Assembly: GCA_900129675.1 (NCBI GenBank)
Contig: FSRD01000001.1
Span: forward strand, 4,205,501 to 4,269,500
Source of the DNA: Bradyrhizobium erythrophlei
Lineage (GTDB): Bacteria > Pseudomonadota > Alphaproteobacteria > Rhizobiales > Xanthobacteraceae
DNA length: 64,000 nt
Reading direction: 5' to 3'
The notes under the pieces were generated by a model that was given only the letters and a program-made list of their open reading frames with translations, was not told the origin of the DNA and made no database searches. This document shows, in pieces, positions 54,204 to 63,976 of the stretch (positions within the stretch are counted from its first letter, which is position 1; each line of letters starts with the position of its first letter). The translations under genes and the position numbers were made by a program.

Positions 54204-54470
54204 TCAGAACGATTCCTGATATCGGGCGTTGGCAACTCCGGGTGCGGCTGGCAGTGCGCCGCGGAAACTTTTCAACCGTTCGCGCAGGACGTCATGCTCA
54301 TACCCAGCGAGCGGCGAGAGCAGATAGCCGATGATGCGGCGGGATCCGGTCTTCACCTCCACGGTGACCGCCATGCCCGGACCGAGGTCGACGACCCGCT
54401 CCCCGGCCTTCAGCTGCCGTTGGTCGAGCGATATGCGGGCGGCGTAGACGAGATCGTCTGGCCCCTGCTG
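54204..54470 (-). pseudogene. C-terminal fragment of a type I secretion membrane-fusion protein (HlyD family)
   Basis: The minus strand reads VYAARISLDQRQLKAGERVV, then DLGPGMAVTVEVKTGSRRII and GYLLSPLAGYEHDVLRERL. The LGPGM-x-V...TG-x-R-x-I-x-YLLSPL pattern is the C-terminal signature of HlyD/PrtE. The stop is at 54204. Everything upstream is replaced by a deacetylase remnant on the other strand. With the ABC scrap at 52172 it points to a lost type I exporter. Confidence 0.8.
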
Positions 54471-54484
54471 CTGCCCGCCCTCCG

Positions 54485-55147
54485 ACGTGTTCTGGCCACG
54501 AGGCCTGCGCGCCGCTATGCGGTGATCACTTTTTTGACGACGGGTACCGAGACTATTCTCCGTGGCGCTTCCAATCCTCGAGCGCGCCCCATTTATGGTC
54601 TACGTGCCCACCGCCGCCTTAACGCGGACCCTGCAGTCGTGGTCGTTAGGGGTTACGGGAACTAATTCGCTAAAGAGATGACATTACAATCGATGCAATG
54701 GGCATTCGGTTTCATTGTCCTGACTTCCGGAGCAAGCGGTTCGCGCTGAGAAAAGTGGACCAGTGGGTTCACCAGGATTTCAAACGTGCCGCAGCGTTTG
54801 CGGCAACCTTCAATGAGGCCGGTATTTCGACGTCAGCGTTGAACGACCGATTACTTCCTGGACCCCTGCGCGCTTCAAAGTTTGGCGCGTCATCCTCTCG
54901 CATCAATTGGCGAGCACACAACCTCCCACGCAGCGCTCGCACCCTGGATGCGTCCTCGGCGCGAGCCGAGTTGGCAGATAACCGCAATTATCTCGAGAAT
55001 TTACTTCAATTGCCCGTTCGGCACCTCGCTTATCCGTATGGCACCCCCGGCGCATGCGGTCTGCGTGAAGAGCATCTCGCTAGTGCAGCGGGCAATTTTA
55101 GCGCCGTAACAGCACGACACGATCAGCTAGGCACGCATTGGCGTTAG
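54485..55147 (+). pseudogene. Second decayed polysaccharide deacetylase
   Basis: The beginning RRVLATRPARRYAVITF parallels ERLATDPRPRHYAVPTF of the remnant at 13590. The metal motif DDGYRD is ruined. NAPFMVYVPTAALTRTLQSW follows in another frame, then MGIRFHCPDF, IGEHTTSHAAL and ENLLQLPVRHLAYPYGTPGA. At least four frame changes are needed. Unlike the first copy it keeps the C-terminal half but lacks the first 70-80 residues. Confidence 0.75.
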
Positions 55148-55299
55148 TAGTTCGTTTGACTCAGAAATATCGTTCGCTGCACGAATGAGCGGTGTCCTGT
55201 TGTCAGCGCACACGCTAGGCGCTTGGGCCGGGAGTAGACTGGCACCAGGGGAAGTCTCCTGCAGAGCGACCGTCAATGCATTCGCCGCCGCTGAGGCGA

Positions 55300-56295
55300 T
55301 CACTGGTGCGGTTGGGGAAATGGGATCGGCGGAGTGGTAATCTGCACATTACTGAAATCCGCCGTTATTGTTTCCGGCGCCGGCCCGCGGTAGATGCCTT
55401 CCTTCCAATAGTAACTTGCTCCAGCCATTCCTATCGCGCCCTGATACTTCACGATCTGGACGCCATCTCTCGAAACATTGAGATAGCCATTTCCGTTAGG
55501 ATCGAAATTGACCTGAACGTTCATGTCATACGAGTGACCCCGTTCAATGGGATTCGGATCACGGTAGGCCACCACCGTTGCGTACTTCGTCGAACCCGAT
55601 GGGGTATACCGCAGGACGATCTCCATGTGTTCGCCGTCCATCTCGACGGAGAACGGAGGAGGGCCTTCGGTGGTCGCGTGCATTTGGTTGAGGGCCAGAA
55701 ACGATGCATTATTCGCCTGGCCGGGTTGTACCATAAGCTGGTAAGACACGTTTATCTGCGTGCCTTGTGAATAGTTTGGTGAAAACGAAACCTCAGAACG
55801 CTCCGCCCCGCGATTGTCTGTGAGATCGCTCCAAGTGGCGCTGCTCCAATGATCCCCGGAGTGGACCTCAAATCGGAGCGTCCGGGTATCGGGCGATGTG
55901 AGGCTCCACGATTCGTTCGAGTTCTGGACACTCGCGGTGTGTCCATCGATTGTTATGCGAGAGCCATTTGCACCCGAGAAATTGGTGATGTTCGGCACGA
56001 CCGTCACGCCCACGGGCGCCGACGCCTGGCTTGTGCCTCCGGAAGTGGCGTCCGCCGAACTGAACGTGTGGGCGCCGCCCGACAATCTGCTGGTCGCAGG
56101 AGTCCACCCACCGCTGCCGCTTACTGTTTCCGAGCCGAGTGGCGGCGTGGCATCGGACTTGCTCACCTGGCCGTTCGCCTTATCCATGCCGGGCAACAAC
56201 AATATCGGGAGATTGGCGAGTCCGTTGCCAATCATACCCGCATTTGCTGAGAACGCCATGATCAAGAATGGCATGATCACCCGCGCGGCTATCAT
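55300..56295 (-). CDS. Secreted polysaccharide lyase (heparin-lyase-I-like fold)
   Basis: 331 residues. A signal peptide (VIMPFLIMAFSANAGMIG) precedes a Ser/Gly/Thr-rich linker. The catalytic-type domain has FEVHSGDHWSSATWSDLTDN, RGAERSEVSFSPNYSQGTQI, VSYQLMVQPGQANNASFLAL and NQMHATTEGPPPFSVEMDGE, the pattern of the polysaccharide lyase family that includes heparin lyase I (jelly roll). DNRGAERSE supplies the basic residues. In an EPS locus it would trim or release the polymer in the periplasm or outside. A start at 56295 has GAAGGA upstream. Confidence 0.75.
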   Translation of the reverse strand: MIAARVIMPFLIMAFSANAGMIGNGLANLPILLLPGMDKANGQVSKSDATPPLGSETVSGSGGWTPATSRLSGGAHTFSSADATSGGTSQASAPVGVTVVPNITNFSGANGSRITIDGHTASVQNSNESWSLTSPDTRTLRFEVHSGDHWSSATWSDLTDNRGAERSEVSFSPNYSQGTQINVSYQLMVQPGQANNASFLALNQMHATTEGPPPFSVEMDGEHMEIVLRYTPSGSTKYATVVAYRDPNPIERGHSYDMNVQVNFDPNGNGYLNVSRDGVQIVKYQGAIGMAGASYYWKEGIYRGPAPETITADFSNVQITTPPIPFPQPHQ

Positions 56296-56453
56296 GCGAG
56301 TATTCCTTCACCAATCGTATCCGAACGCATGTTAACAGAGCCATGACAAAGTCTAACCAAGTCAGGCACGGCGCCAGAGCGCGGGATGCCGGTATGGTGC
56401 CTGCTATCTCACATTTTCTTTCGGACAACCGGTGTCCGCGAATCTCTGATGAG

Positions 56454-57551
56454 TCAACATCGTGCCGCCTTTCGCCAGATCGACACCAGGCGCGTGATAT
56501 AGGTGTTGATTTCATATCGCTCTGCATGGTCACGACGGGCGGCGTCGCCCAGACTTCGCCTCAACGCTCCATTTTCGAGTAATTGGCTGAGCGCATTAGC
56601 AAGCGCCTCGACGTGCCCAACCGGCACGAGGATCCCGTTGCGTCCGTGAGCAATGACTTCGGGAACCGCACCAACAGGTGTTGCGACTACAGCTACACCG
56701 TAAGCGAAGGCTTCGATGACCGCCATTGGGAGAGTTTCGACAAACGATGGGAGCGCGAGAATATCGGTCTGCTGGAGCAGCGCGGCGGTTTCTGAAGGGG
56801 CAAGCCAGCCCGGTAAGTCCACGCGATCGGCGATTCCGAGCCGCTGAGCTCGATCGCGAGTTTGCTGTAGTTCTCCGCTTCCAGCTATGGTCGCGGTCCA
56901 GTCGGCGCGCCAGGCGAGTTTGCCCAGTGCATCAACAAGTTGTGGCACGCCCTTTTCTGGATCAAGTCGGCCAAGGAAGGTAATGCGAATTCGCTCGGAT
57001 CCGGACCGGCCCCGGTTTGGCTGGCTGGGTGACGCGCTTGCGTTCGGAAGGATCGTGATTTTATCCTGAAGTGTGGGAAGCCGATCGAGAATGACGCGCG
57101 CACCATAGTCGCCAAGCACAATAATGGCCGCACTATCCACGAACAATCGGTTGATGCTTCGACGCAAATATGTCCCGCATGTTGACCAGAACCGATCAAA
57201 CTGGCCGGCGTGAAGATGAACGATATAGGGCACTCCAAAATAGCGAGCTACAGCCGCGATAATCAGCTTGCGGTACGCGCTCCCGCGCCATGCGAGCTGA
57301 ATGTGGATTAGGTCAACCTCACCACGGCTTGCGGCGATACCGAATTGGACCAGTGCTTGTGCAAAGACCACCAGCGCCCAATAGATGCTCCTCTGTCCCC
57401 TAGTTACCAGCCGCACGGTCTTCACCCCGAGATCTCCGCGTTGGTCGATTGTATCAATGATGAGATCCGTAAGACGATCAATTCCTCCTCGCCCATGCTG
57501 GCCGAAGGGTGTAGCCACGATCAAGCGAAGGGTGTTCTGGGTTGTAAGCAT
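56454..57551 (-). CDS. Glycosyltransferase family 4
   Basis: 365 residues from ATG 57551. The acceptor domain starts LRLIVATPFGQHGRGGIDRL and has VDLIHIQLAWRGSAYRKLII and PYIVHLHAGQFDRFW. The donor domain has ITFLGRLDPEKGVPQLVDAL, DRVDLPGWLAPSETAALLQQ and the E-x7-E motif SFVETLPMAVIEAFAYGVAV. It is a retaining GT-B enzyme that adds a sugar from a nucleotide donor to the growing repeat. A broken paralogue lies at 62816. Confidence 0.9.
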   Translation of the reverse strand: MLTTQNTLRLIVATPFGQHGRGGIDRLTDLIIDTIDQRGDLGVKTVRLVTRGQRSIYWALVVFAQALVQFGIAASRGEVDLIHIQLAWRGSAYRKLIIAAVARYFGVPYIVHLHAGQFDRFWSTCGTYLRRSINRLFVDSAAIIVLGDYGARVILDRLPTLQDKITILPNASASPSQPNRGRSGSERIRITFLGRLDPEKGVPQLVDALGKLAWRADWTATIAGSGELQQTRDRAQRLGIADRVDLPGWLAPSETAALLQQTDILALPSFVETLPMAVIEAFAYGVAVVATPVGAVPEVIAHGRNGILVPVGHVEALANALSQLLENGALRRSLGDAARRDHAERYEINTYITRLVSIWRKAARC

Positions 57552-57985
57552 CAAATACACCGAAATGTGTCAATGCGAATGCTGCGGCGCAGCTATGCTC
57601 GGCAATTCCCGCTTAGCCGTGCCGCTTTAACGGCGACGATCATGATCCGATACTCTTCCGAAAACGCTGCGCACCGATGCGCAATAATTTCCTTGCTGCG
57701 CAATTAGCGTGAAGAACGTGAAAAGTCGTCTGAGCTTACTACCTTTAGTCGCTTTCTTACAAGAGTGGTGTGAACCGCAATAGATCCAGCCGGCGAGGCC
57801 GGCATTTAATCAAAGCGATTGCGGATGTGGTCGGGCTCGGCGTTCACGTTGCGGGCTAACGTAGACGACGGCGATCGAGATATTAGTTCATCACCTGAGT
57901 ACTCCCAATTGGGTAGCCACTCAGCCCCAGGTAACAACCCTTTTGCTTACGCTTGCTCGGCACGCCCCAAGGCTATTGTAACGGG
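57552..57985. promoter_or_regulatory. Divergent promoter region of the second EPS block
   Basis: 434 bp between the leftward glycosyltransferase and the rightward dehydrogenase operon. No gene is seen. It should contain promoters for both transcripts; no operator is recognised. Confidence 0.5.
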
Positions 57986-59248
57986 ATGAAAATTGCGGTG
58001 TTCGGACTTGGTTACGTCGGCATGACGGCGGCGGTTTGCCTCGCCTGGAATGGCCACGAGGTGATCGGTGTCGACGTCAGCGATGAAAAAGTGGCGATCG
58101 TCAATGCGAGCAAGTCGCCGATCACGGAGCCCGGTCTCGATGAGTTTGTAGCACGTGCTGTCAGAAAAGGTTTGTTGAGCGCGACGAAGGATGCGAGCGG
58201 GCATCTCGACAGTTGCGCCATGGCCATAGTTTGTGTGGGAACGCCTAGTGCGCCGGACGGATCTCACAATATGAGCTTTATCGTCGAGGTTTCCCATCAG
58301 ATCGCGGAGTTGGTCGGTCCCGCTCGAGCGACGCCGTTAACGGTCGTATTTCGCTCCACGATGCGGCCCGGTACGATCGAGGAGCTGGTGCTCCCGATTT
58401 TCGAGGACGTATTGAAAGGTAGGATGGATCTAGTCGAGCTTGTCTACAACCCCGAATTCTTGCGCGAATCGGTAGCGATCGAAGACTTCTTCAATCCACC
58501 GAAGATCGTGATTGGGACGAAGGACGGGGAAAGGTGCACGGCTCTCGACGAGTTGAACGCAACAATCAAGGCACCTGTCTTCTACACGACTTATCGTGCG
58601 GCGGAGATGACAAAATTCGTCGATAACACGTTTCACGCAGTAAAAGTTGCTTTTGCCAACGAAGTTGGTCGCGTTTGCGAGAAGCTCGGTATCAGCGCGG
58701 CCACTGTTCATAACATATTCATCTCTGACACGAAGCTCAACATCTCGCCCTATTATTTGAGGCCAGGTGGCGCATTCGGCGGCTCATGCCTGCCGAAAGA
58801 CGTTCGCGCGTTGCAATACATCGCAAGCGACGTTGGGGCGCATACTCACCTTGTGGATGCGCTTCTGAGGTCGAATGATGCGCATAAGAATTTCCTGTTT
58901 GAGAATTGCGTGAAAGCAGTTTCGGCGGGCGGGCACGTGCTTATGCTGGGGCTTGCCTTCAAGGAGGATAGCGACGATCTTCGCGAGAGTCCTAACATCG
59001 ACTTGGCTCGAAAATTCCTGCAGTCGCACATCGACTTGTCGATCTACGATCCCCACGTCGAGCCGTCCAAATTGTTGGGGCAGAATCTCGGCTATGCGTT
59101 CTCAAATCTGCCCGCACTTCGCAAACTACTAATCCCGAAGTCGGTCGCCGAGTCGGAGCTATTCGACCTTGTCGTTGATACCAGAGGATGGGCAAAAACA
59201 ATGGCGTTACGCACCAGGCGGGTCATCGATGTTAACACGCTTTCGTGA
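57986..59248 (+). CDS. Nucleotide-sugar 6-dehydrogenase (GDP-mannose/UDP-glucose type)
   Basis: 420 residues from ATG 57986. The N-terminal NAD domain is MKIAVFGLGYVGMTAAVCLA with GVDVSDEKV. The central helix has AEMTKFVDNTFHAVKVAFAN and EVGRVCEKLG. The catalytic cysteine is in GGSCLPKDVRAL. The C-terminal domain has LGLAFKEDSDDLRESPNIDL. It resembles AlgD more than UDP-glucose dehydrogenase, but substrate choice is not settled. It makes an uronate; if UDP-glucuronate, it feeds the UDP-xylose synthase at 28167. It starts the rightward operon and overlaps the next gene by 20 bp. Confidence 0.9.
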   Translation: MKIAVFGLGYVGMTAAVCLAWNGHEVIGVDVSDEKVAIVNASKSPITEPGLDEFVARAVRKGLLSATKDASGHLDSCAMAIVCVGTPSAPDGSHNMSFIVEVSHQIAELVGPARATPLTVVFRSTMRPGTIEELVLPIFEDVLKGRMDLVELVYNPEFLRESVAIEDFFNPPKIVIGTKDGERCTALDELNATIKAPVFYTTYRAAEMTKFVDNTFHAVKVAFANEVGRVCEKLGISAATVHNIFISDTKLNISPYYLRPGGAFGGSCLPKDVRALQYIASDVGAHTHLVDALLRSNDAHKNFLFENCVKAVSAGGHVLMLGLAFKEDSDDLRESPNIDLARKFLQSHIDLSIYDPHVEPSKLLGQNLGYAFSNLPALRKLLIPKSVAESELFDLVVDTRGWAKTMALRTRRVIDVNTLS

Positions 59249-60659
59249 CGATTACGGCGCAAGCCGTCCTGCTCAAGCGAGTGTAGCGAAACCACCCAAG
59301 TCGGTCTGCGTCGAGAGCGAGCTCTGCGAATTGGCCGGTTCGGATGCCACTTCTGCGGGATTGGCTGGCGCCGCGCCGGCTCCCCAACCCGGCATCAATG
59401 GTTCGGTTCGCCGCCGGGTGCTCATCATCGTCGAAAATCTTCCGGTACCGTTCGATCGCCGAGTGTGGTCGGAAGCCAGCACATTGTCGCGGCATGGCTA
59501 CGAAGTGTCTGTAATTTGTCCCAAGGGACCGGGCGCAACGGCCTCATTTGAGATTATCGAGGGAATCTCTGTCTATCGCCACTGGTTGCCGAGAGAAGGG
59601 CGTGGGGTGCTAAGTTATTTCGCCGAGTACAGCGCGGCATTGTTTTGGGAGTCCGTGCTGAGTTTGAAAATTCTTACAACGCGCGGGTTTGATGTCGTCC
59701 ACGCTTGTAATCCACCGGATCTCATTTTCGTAGTTGGTGCATTTCATAGGTTCCTATTTGGGAAGTCATTCATTTACGACCAGCACGATATCAACCCGGA
59801 GTTTTATGAAGCAAAATTCAAACGTCGTGGCCTTCTCTGGCGGGTTTTGGTTCTTCTCGAGCGCATGACATTCGCATTATCTGACGTATCAATAGCGACA
59901 AATCAATCATACCGTACCATCGCCATTGAACGAGGGCGAATGAGCCCGGATCGTGTGTTCGTTGTGCGCTCCGGTCCGAACCTTTCGCGCGTGCGATCGC
60001 TTCCACCAGATCCGGCTTGGAAGAAGGGAAGGAAGTTCCTGGTCGCATATGTGGGTGTTATTGGAGAACCGGAAGGGATCGATCTGCTACTGGAGTCGAT
60101 CAAGCACATTCGCAGGAGACGAAACCGCGATGATGTCCAGTTCGTCATTGTCGGGAGTGGGCCAGTATTGGAGGAAGTCAAGAAACTTGCAGCGACCTTT
60201 GAGTTGGACGAATTGGTGACATTCACCGGCCGTGTTGATGATGAGACGCTGTTCACAATACTTTCGACGGCAGACGTCTGCGTAAATCCGGACCGTCCCA
60301 GCACGATCAACGACAAATCTACGATGAACAAGATCATGGAGTACATGGCCTTGGGCAGGCCCATCGTTCAATTCGACCTCACCGAAGGGCGGGTTTCGGC
60401 CGCAGAGGCATCTTTATATGCAAGGAATACAGATACTGCGGAGTTTGGTGACAAGATATTGGAGCTTATCGATGATCCGGTGCGGCGTGACCGTATGGGC
60501 GCATTCGGCCAGAAGAGAATCCGTGATGAACTCGCTTGGGACCACGAGACGGCAAACCTTTTAAGTGCTTATGAGAAGGTTTTCAGTCTAAGATCTTCAT
60601 CAAGCCGCCAGCGACGCGCTGACGTACTTGAATTGAGGCGACGAGACAGCCCGCGCTGA
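59229..60659 (+). CDS. Glycosyltransferase family 4 (WcaI/ExpE-like)
   Basis: 476 residues from ATG 59229; the first 60 residues are a loose, low-complexity extension. The GT-B fold begins VLIIVENLPVPFDRRVWSEA, followed by DVVHACNPPDLIFVVGAFHR and KSFIYDQHDINPEFYEAKFK. The donor domain has VAYVGVIGEPEGIDLLLESI and INDKSTMNKIMEYMALGRPI. The R-R-V-W and D-Q-H-D-x-N-P-E motifs are typical for a group of EPS glycosyltransferases. It is cotranscribed with the dehydrogenase. Confidence 0.9.
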   Translation: MLTRFRDDYGASRPAQASVAKPPKSVCVESELCELAGSDATSAGLAGAAPAPQPGINGSVRRRVLIIVENLPVPFDRRVWSEASTLSRHGYEVSVICPKGPGATASFEIIEGISVYRHWLPREGRGVLSYFAEYSAALFWESVLSLKILTTRGFDVVHACNPPDLIFVVGAFHRFLFGKSFIYDQHDINPEFYEAKFKRRGLLWRVLVLLERMTFALSDVSIATNQSYRTIAIERGRMSPDRVFVVRSGPNLSRVRSLPPDPAWKKGRKFLVAYVGVIGEPEGIDLLLESIKHIRRRRNRDDVQFVIVGSGPVLEEVKKLAATFELDELVTFTGRVDDETLFTILSTADVCVNPDRPSTINDKSTMNKIMEYMALGRPIVQFDLTEGRVSAAEASLYARNTDTAEFGDKILELIDDPVRRDRMGAFGQKRIRDELAWDHETANLLSAYEKVFSLRSSSSRQRRADVLELRRRDSPR

Positions 60660-60795
60660 TGCCGGCGATCTCACCACAGGCAACCATTCCTTCGGCCTTC
60701 TGGCATTTTTCGTTTGATTGATAGCTTGATCGCAGCGGTTCCAGGACGAGCATATGTCGGCAATCATCTGATGTTCGTCCAGATAAGGCGTCGCA

Positions 60796-62673
60796 ATGTG
60801 TGGGATATTTGGATGGGTCGTTGAGGCCGCGAAGCATCAGGATCGCAAGACCCTTGTCAGCCTTACCGATTTGATGGCTCATCGGGGGCCGGACGGCTCG
60901 GGCTACCGGCTTCACGAGACGGCTGATGAGCGATTTCAAATCGGCTTCGGCCACCGCCGGCTTTCAATTATTGACATCGGTGGCGGCGCGCAACCAATGT
61001 CGAGTGAGGATGGCCGCTTCACCTTAATCTTTAACGGCGAGATCTATAATTACCTCGAGCTGCGACAGGAACTCGTTGCCCTTGGCCACCGTTTTCGCAC
61101 GAACTCGGACACCGAGGTACTTATCGAAGCATATCGCGCCTGGCAGCTCCAGGCAGTACGCAGATTGCGCGGCATGTTCGGCTTTGCGCTGTGGGATGAA
61201 GCAGAGCAGCGGCTAATACTTGCCCGCGACGCCTTCGGCAAAAAGCCACTGTTTCTCGCCGAGCTGCAGGGTGTTCTTCTTTTCGGCTCGGAGATTGAGC
61301 CGCTCGTTCAGTTTCCGGGCCTTAACCGAGCGTTCGATTCCGAAGCACTCGGCCACTATCTTCTCAATCGCTATGTTCCGGGGCCTTCCACGTTGTTTCG
61401 CGCGGTGAAGAAGCTGCAGCCTGGTCACTATGCCGTGTGGGAGAGCGGAACGCTGAAAACGACACGCTATTTTACGCCGCCCTTTGCGACGACAGTGCCG
61501 GACGTTAAATCCTTCGATGATGCAATTTGTTTGTTCGAAGGAACATTCGATGAGGCCGTTCGCATTCGCATGCGTAGCGACGCGCCGTTCGGCGCTTATC
61601 TTTCCGGCGGCATTGACTCATCGGCGGTCGTGGCAACCATGGTTAGGCATAGCGCGGAGCCTGTACGAACCTTCTCAGTAGGCTTTCGGGAAGCGGCATA
61701 TTCGGAGCTCGATCATGCGCGTGTCATTGCAGGTCAGTTCGGTACAATTCATAATGAACTAGTCGTCGAACCCGACGCCTTCATGGATCATTGGTCAACC
61801 GCCGTCTTGCGCCGTGGTGCTCCGGTCAGCGAGGCATCTGATGTCCCGATCTTTATGCTTTCGGAGATGGCCTCTCGTAGCGTGAAGATGGTACTCACGG
61901 GAGAAGGCGCCGATGAGTTGATGGGTGGATATCCGAAGCATCGGGCTGAGCAGTGGATAGATCTGTACCAATGGCTGATGCCACGGCTGGTGCACGAGCG
62001 GCTGATCTATCCGCTGGCGCGTTCATTGCCCTATGGGATGCGGCGTGTGAAGATCCTTGCATTGGCCGCGGGCGAGCGCGATCTTGTGAACCGCATGCGG
62101 GTGTGGTTCGGCGGCCTTTCGGTTGGCGAAAGCGAAGCAATGCTGGGTCGGCTCCCATCGGCAACGCCGCCGGACCTCTTCCCATATTCGTCGGAAATAG
62201 AATCCAGTCTGCGGCGTACATTATTCTTCGATCAGACATCCTGGCTTCCAGATAACCTGTTGGAACGAGGCGATCGAATGATGATGGCGGGGTCGATCGA
62301 GGGCCGGATGCCATTCATGGATACGATGCTGGCCAGCATCGTAGCGCGCTTCCCCGACGAATTTCTGACGGGAGGCAAGGGCGGTAAGACGGTGCTGCGC
62401 GCGGCAATGGACAAGATCCTGCCGCCGGAAATCGTGCGGCGGAAAAAGGTCGGATTCCGTGTGCCGGTTGGAGAATGGTTCAGAGGCCCTTACCGTGATT
62501 TCGTACAGGACATGCTCGTGAGCGAAACGTCCCGTTTAGCGCAAATGATAAGCAGCCTTAAACTTCGCAGGCTTGTAACAGAGCACCTTAGCGGTCGACA
62601 GAACCACGAAAGAATTCTTTGGTCATTGATAAATCTCGAAATCTTCTTGCGTACCTTTAGGATAGCAACATGA
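60796..62673 (+). CDS. asnB: Asparagine-synthetase-like glutamine amidotransferase
   Basis: 625 residues, usual length for AsnB. Cys2 in MCGIFGWV is the glutaminase nucleophile; MAHRGPDGSGY, NGEIYNY and SDTEVLIEAY complete that domain. The synthetase domain has the ATP loop LSGGIDSSAVV, VLTGEGADELMGGYPKHRAE, and RKKVGFRVPVGEWFRGPY. Copies in EPS loci often amidate uronic acids or other carboxylates in place of making asparagine, and an uronate-forming dehydrogenase is two genes upstream (inference). ATG 60796 is fixed by the need for Cys2. Confidence 0.9.
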   Translation: MCGIFGWVVEAAKHQDRKTLVSLTDLMAHRGPDGSGYRLHETADERFQIGFGHRRLSIIDIGGGAQPMSSEDGRFTLIFNGEIYNYLELRQELVALGHRFRTNSDTEVLIEAYRAWQLQAVRRLRGMFGFALWDEAEQRLILARDAFGKKPLFLAELQGVLLFGSEIEPLVQFPGLNRAFDSEALGHYLLNRYVPGPSTLFRAVKKLQPGHYAVWESGTLKTTRYFTPPFATTVPDVKSFDDAICLFEGTFDEAVRIRMRSDAPFGAYLSGGIDSSAVVATMVRHSAEPVRTFSVGFREAAYSELDHARVIAGQFGTIHNELVVEPDAFMDHWSTAVLRRGAPVSEASDVPIFMLSEMASRSVKMVLTGEGADELMGGYPKHRAEQWIDLYQWLMPRLVHERLIYPLARSLPYGMRRVKILALAAGERDLVNRMRVWFGGLSVGESEAMLGRLPSATPPDLFPYSSEIESSLRRTLFFDQTSWLPDNLLERGDRMMMAGSIEGRMPFMDTMLASIVARFPDEFLTGGKGGKTVLRAAMDKILPPEIVRRKKVGFRVPVGEWFRGPYRDFVQDMLVSETSRLAQMISSLKLRRLVTEHLSGRQNHERILWSLINLEIFLRTFRIAT

Positions 62674-62815
62674 CGATAGCCGGCTCTTGCGTTTTGAATC
62701 CGTCTGCGAAGCCTGGGCAATCGACTTATTTCGACGCTGGCGTCCAACTCACGTCGGCGCTACGGAGCTAGCATTGAACAGACATGGATTGAAACTTGGC
62801 GTGTGAGCCCCCGCG

Positions 62816-63975
62816 ATGACAGGCTTAAAGATGACTCCCTCGTTGGCTTGTAACCTTAAACAAACAGGCGGGGCTCGCGTAAGCGAAACGAGATCCAATG
62901 AAGAAGCGGCTGGTCCGCTTCAAGTTGTCATTGTTGCTCCCCTCGGCGCAGGCGGCCAAGGGGGCGTTGATCGTATGATGGACGGATTGCGCGACGCCTT
63001 GCAAGATCGTTTCGCAAACATCAAAGCTCATTTTATCACCACTCGAGGTCCTGGCTCGATACTATTGTCACCCCTATTTCTTGCGCATGCAATTGTACGC
63101 TTGTTGCTGCTTCGGCTGCTCGGACGAGTAGATGTTGTGCATATAGATCTGTCGGCCCACGGCAGCAGGTATCGCAAACTCATCTTAGCCCGCATCTCGA
63201 GAATCTGCCGATTGCCATATGTGTTGCATCTACATAGTGGCCAGTTTGATTGCTTTTGGGATTCGCGGAAGAGTATGAGGAAAGAAATAGATCTGATATT
63301 CCTAAGGAGCCAAAGGATCATCGTACTTGGCAGCTACTGGAAACAGATGGTTTCTGACAGAATTCCCGACTGTTCTGGAAAAATGATCATTGTTCCGAAC
63401 GCCACACGAATAGCCATCTTCAAAAATCCAAAGGTCATGGATGAAGTGGCTAACATTCTCTTCTTGGGGCTGCCGGACCAGAAAAAGGTGTGCCGCAACT
63501 TGTGATGGCTCTTGCGAGTCTGGGTTCCAAGTCTGGCTGGAGGGCTGGTAGGTGACGGGGCGGTGAAGGATACGAGAGCCGCAGTTGAACGAGCGGGCCT
63601 TGGCGATCGTATCTCGGTGCCGGGATGGGTCGATTCAGATTGGGTCGAGGCACTGTTGCATGCGGCCGATATTCTGGTGCTTCTATTCTTTGGTGAAATC
63701 TCACGATGTCAGTGATTGAGGCCTTTAGCTACGGCGCGGCCGTCATTTGTACCCCGGTTGGGGCGCTTCCAGATATTATTGAGCACGAGAGGACTGGACT
63801 GATCGTCAAACCAGGTGATGTCGAGGGACTCGGTCGCCTCATGGAGGATCCAGACTTGAGACGGCGTCTAGGAGAAGATTGGATGGCTTTATATAAAACG
63901 CGGTTAGACATTGAAGTTGGCGCTGAACGCCTCGTTGCGATTTGGACTGAATCAGTCGACGCGGGGGAGCGCTGA
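62816..63975 (+). pseudogene. Glycosyltransferase family 4, frameshifted paralogue
   Basis: The first frame has VVIVAPLGAGGQGGVDRMMD, VDVVHIDLSAHGSRYRKLIL, PYVLHLHSGQFDCFW and NILFLGLPDQ. The frame then shifts near 63485 and continues as AAVERAGLGDRISVPGWVDS and ALLHAADILVLLFFGE. It shifts again near 63695 into MSVIEAFSYGAAVICTPVGA. Every part aligns with the intact enzyme at 56454. The E-x7-E motif region is split by the second shift. Sequencing errors are possible, but two shifts make decay likely. Confidence 0.85.
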
Positions 63976-63976
63976 C

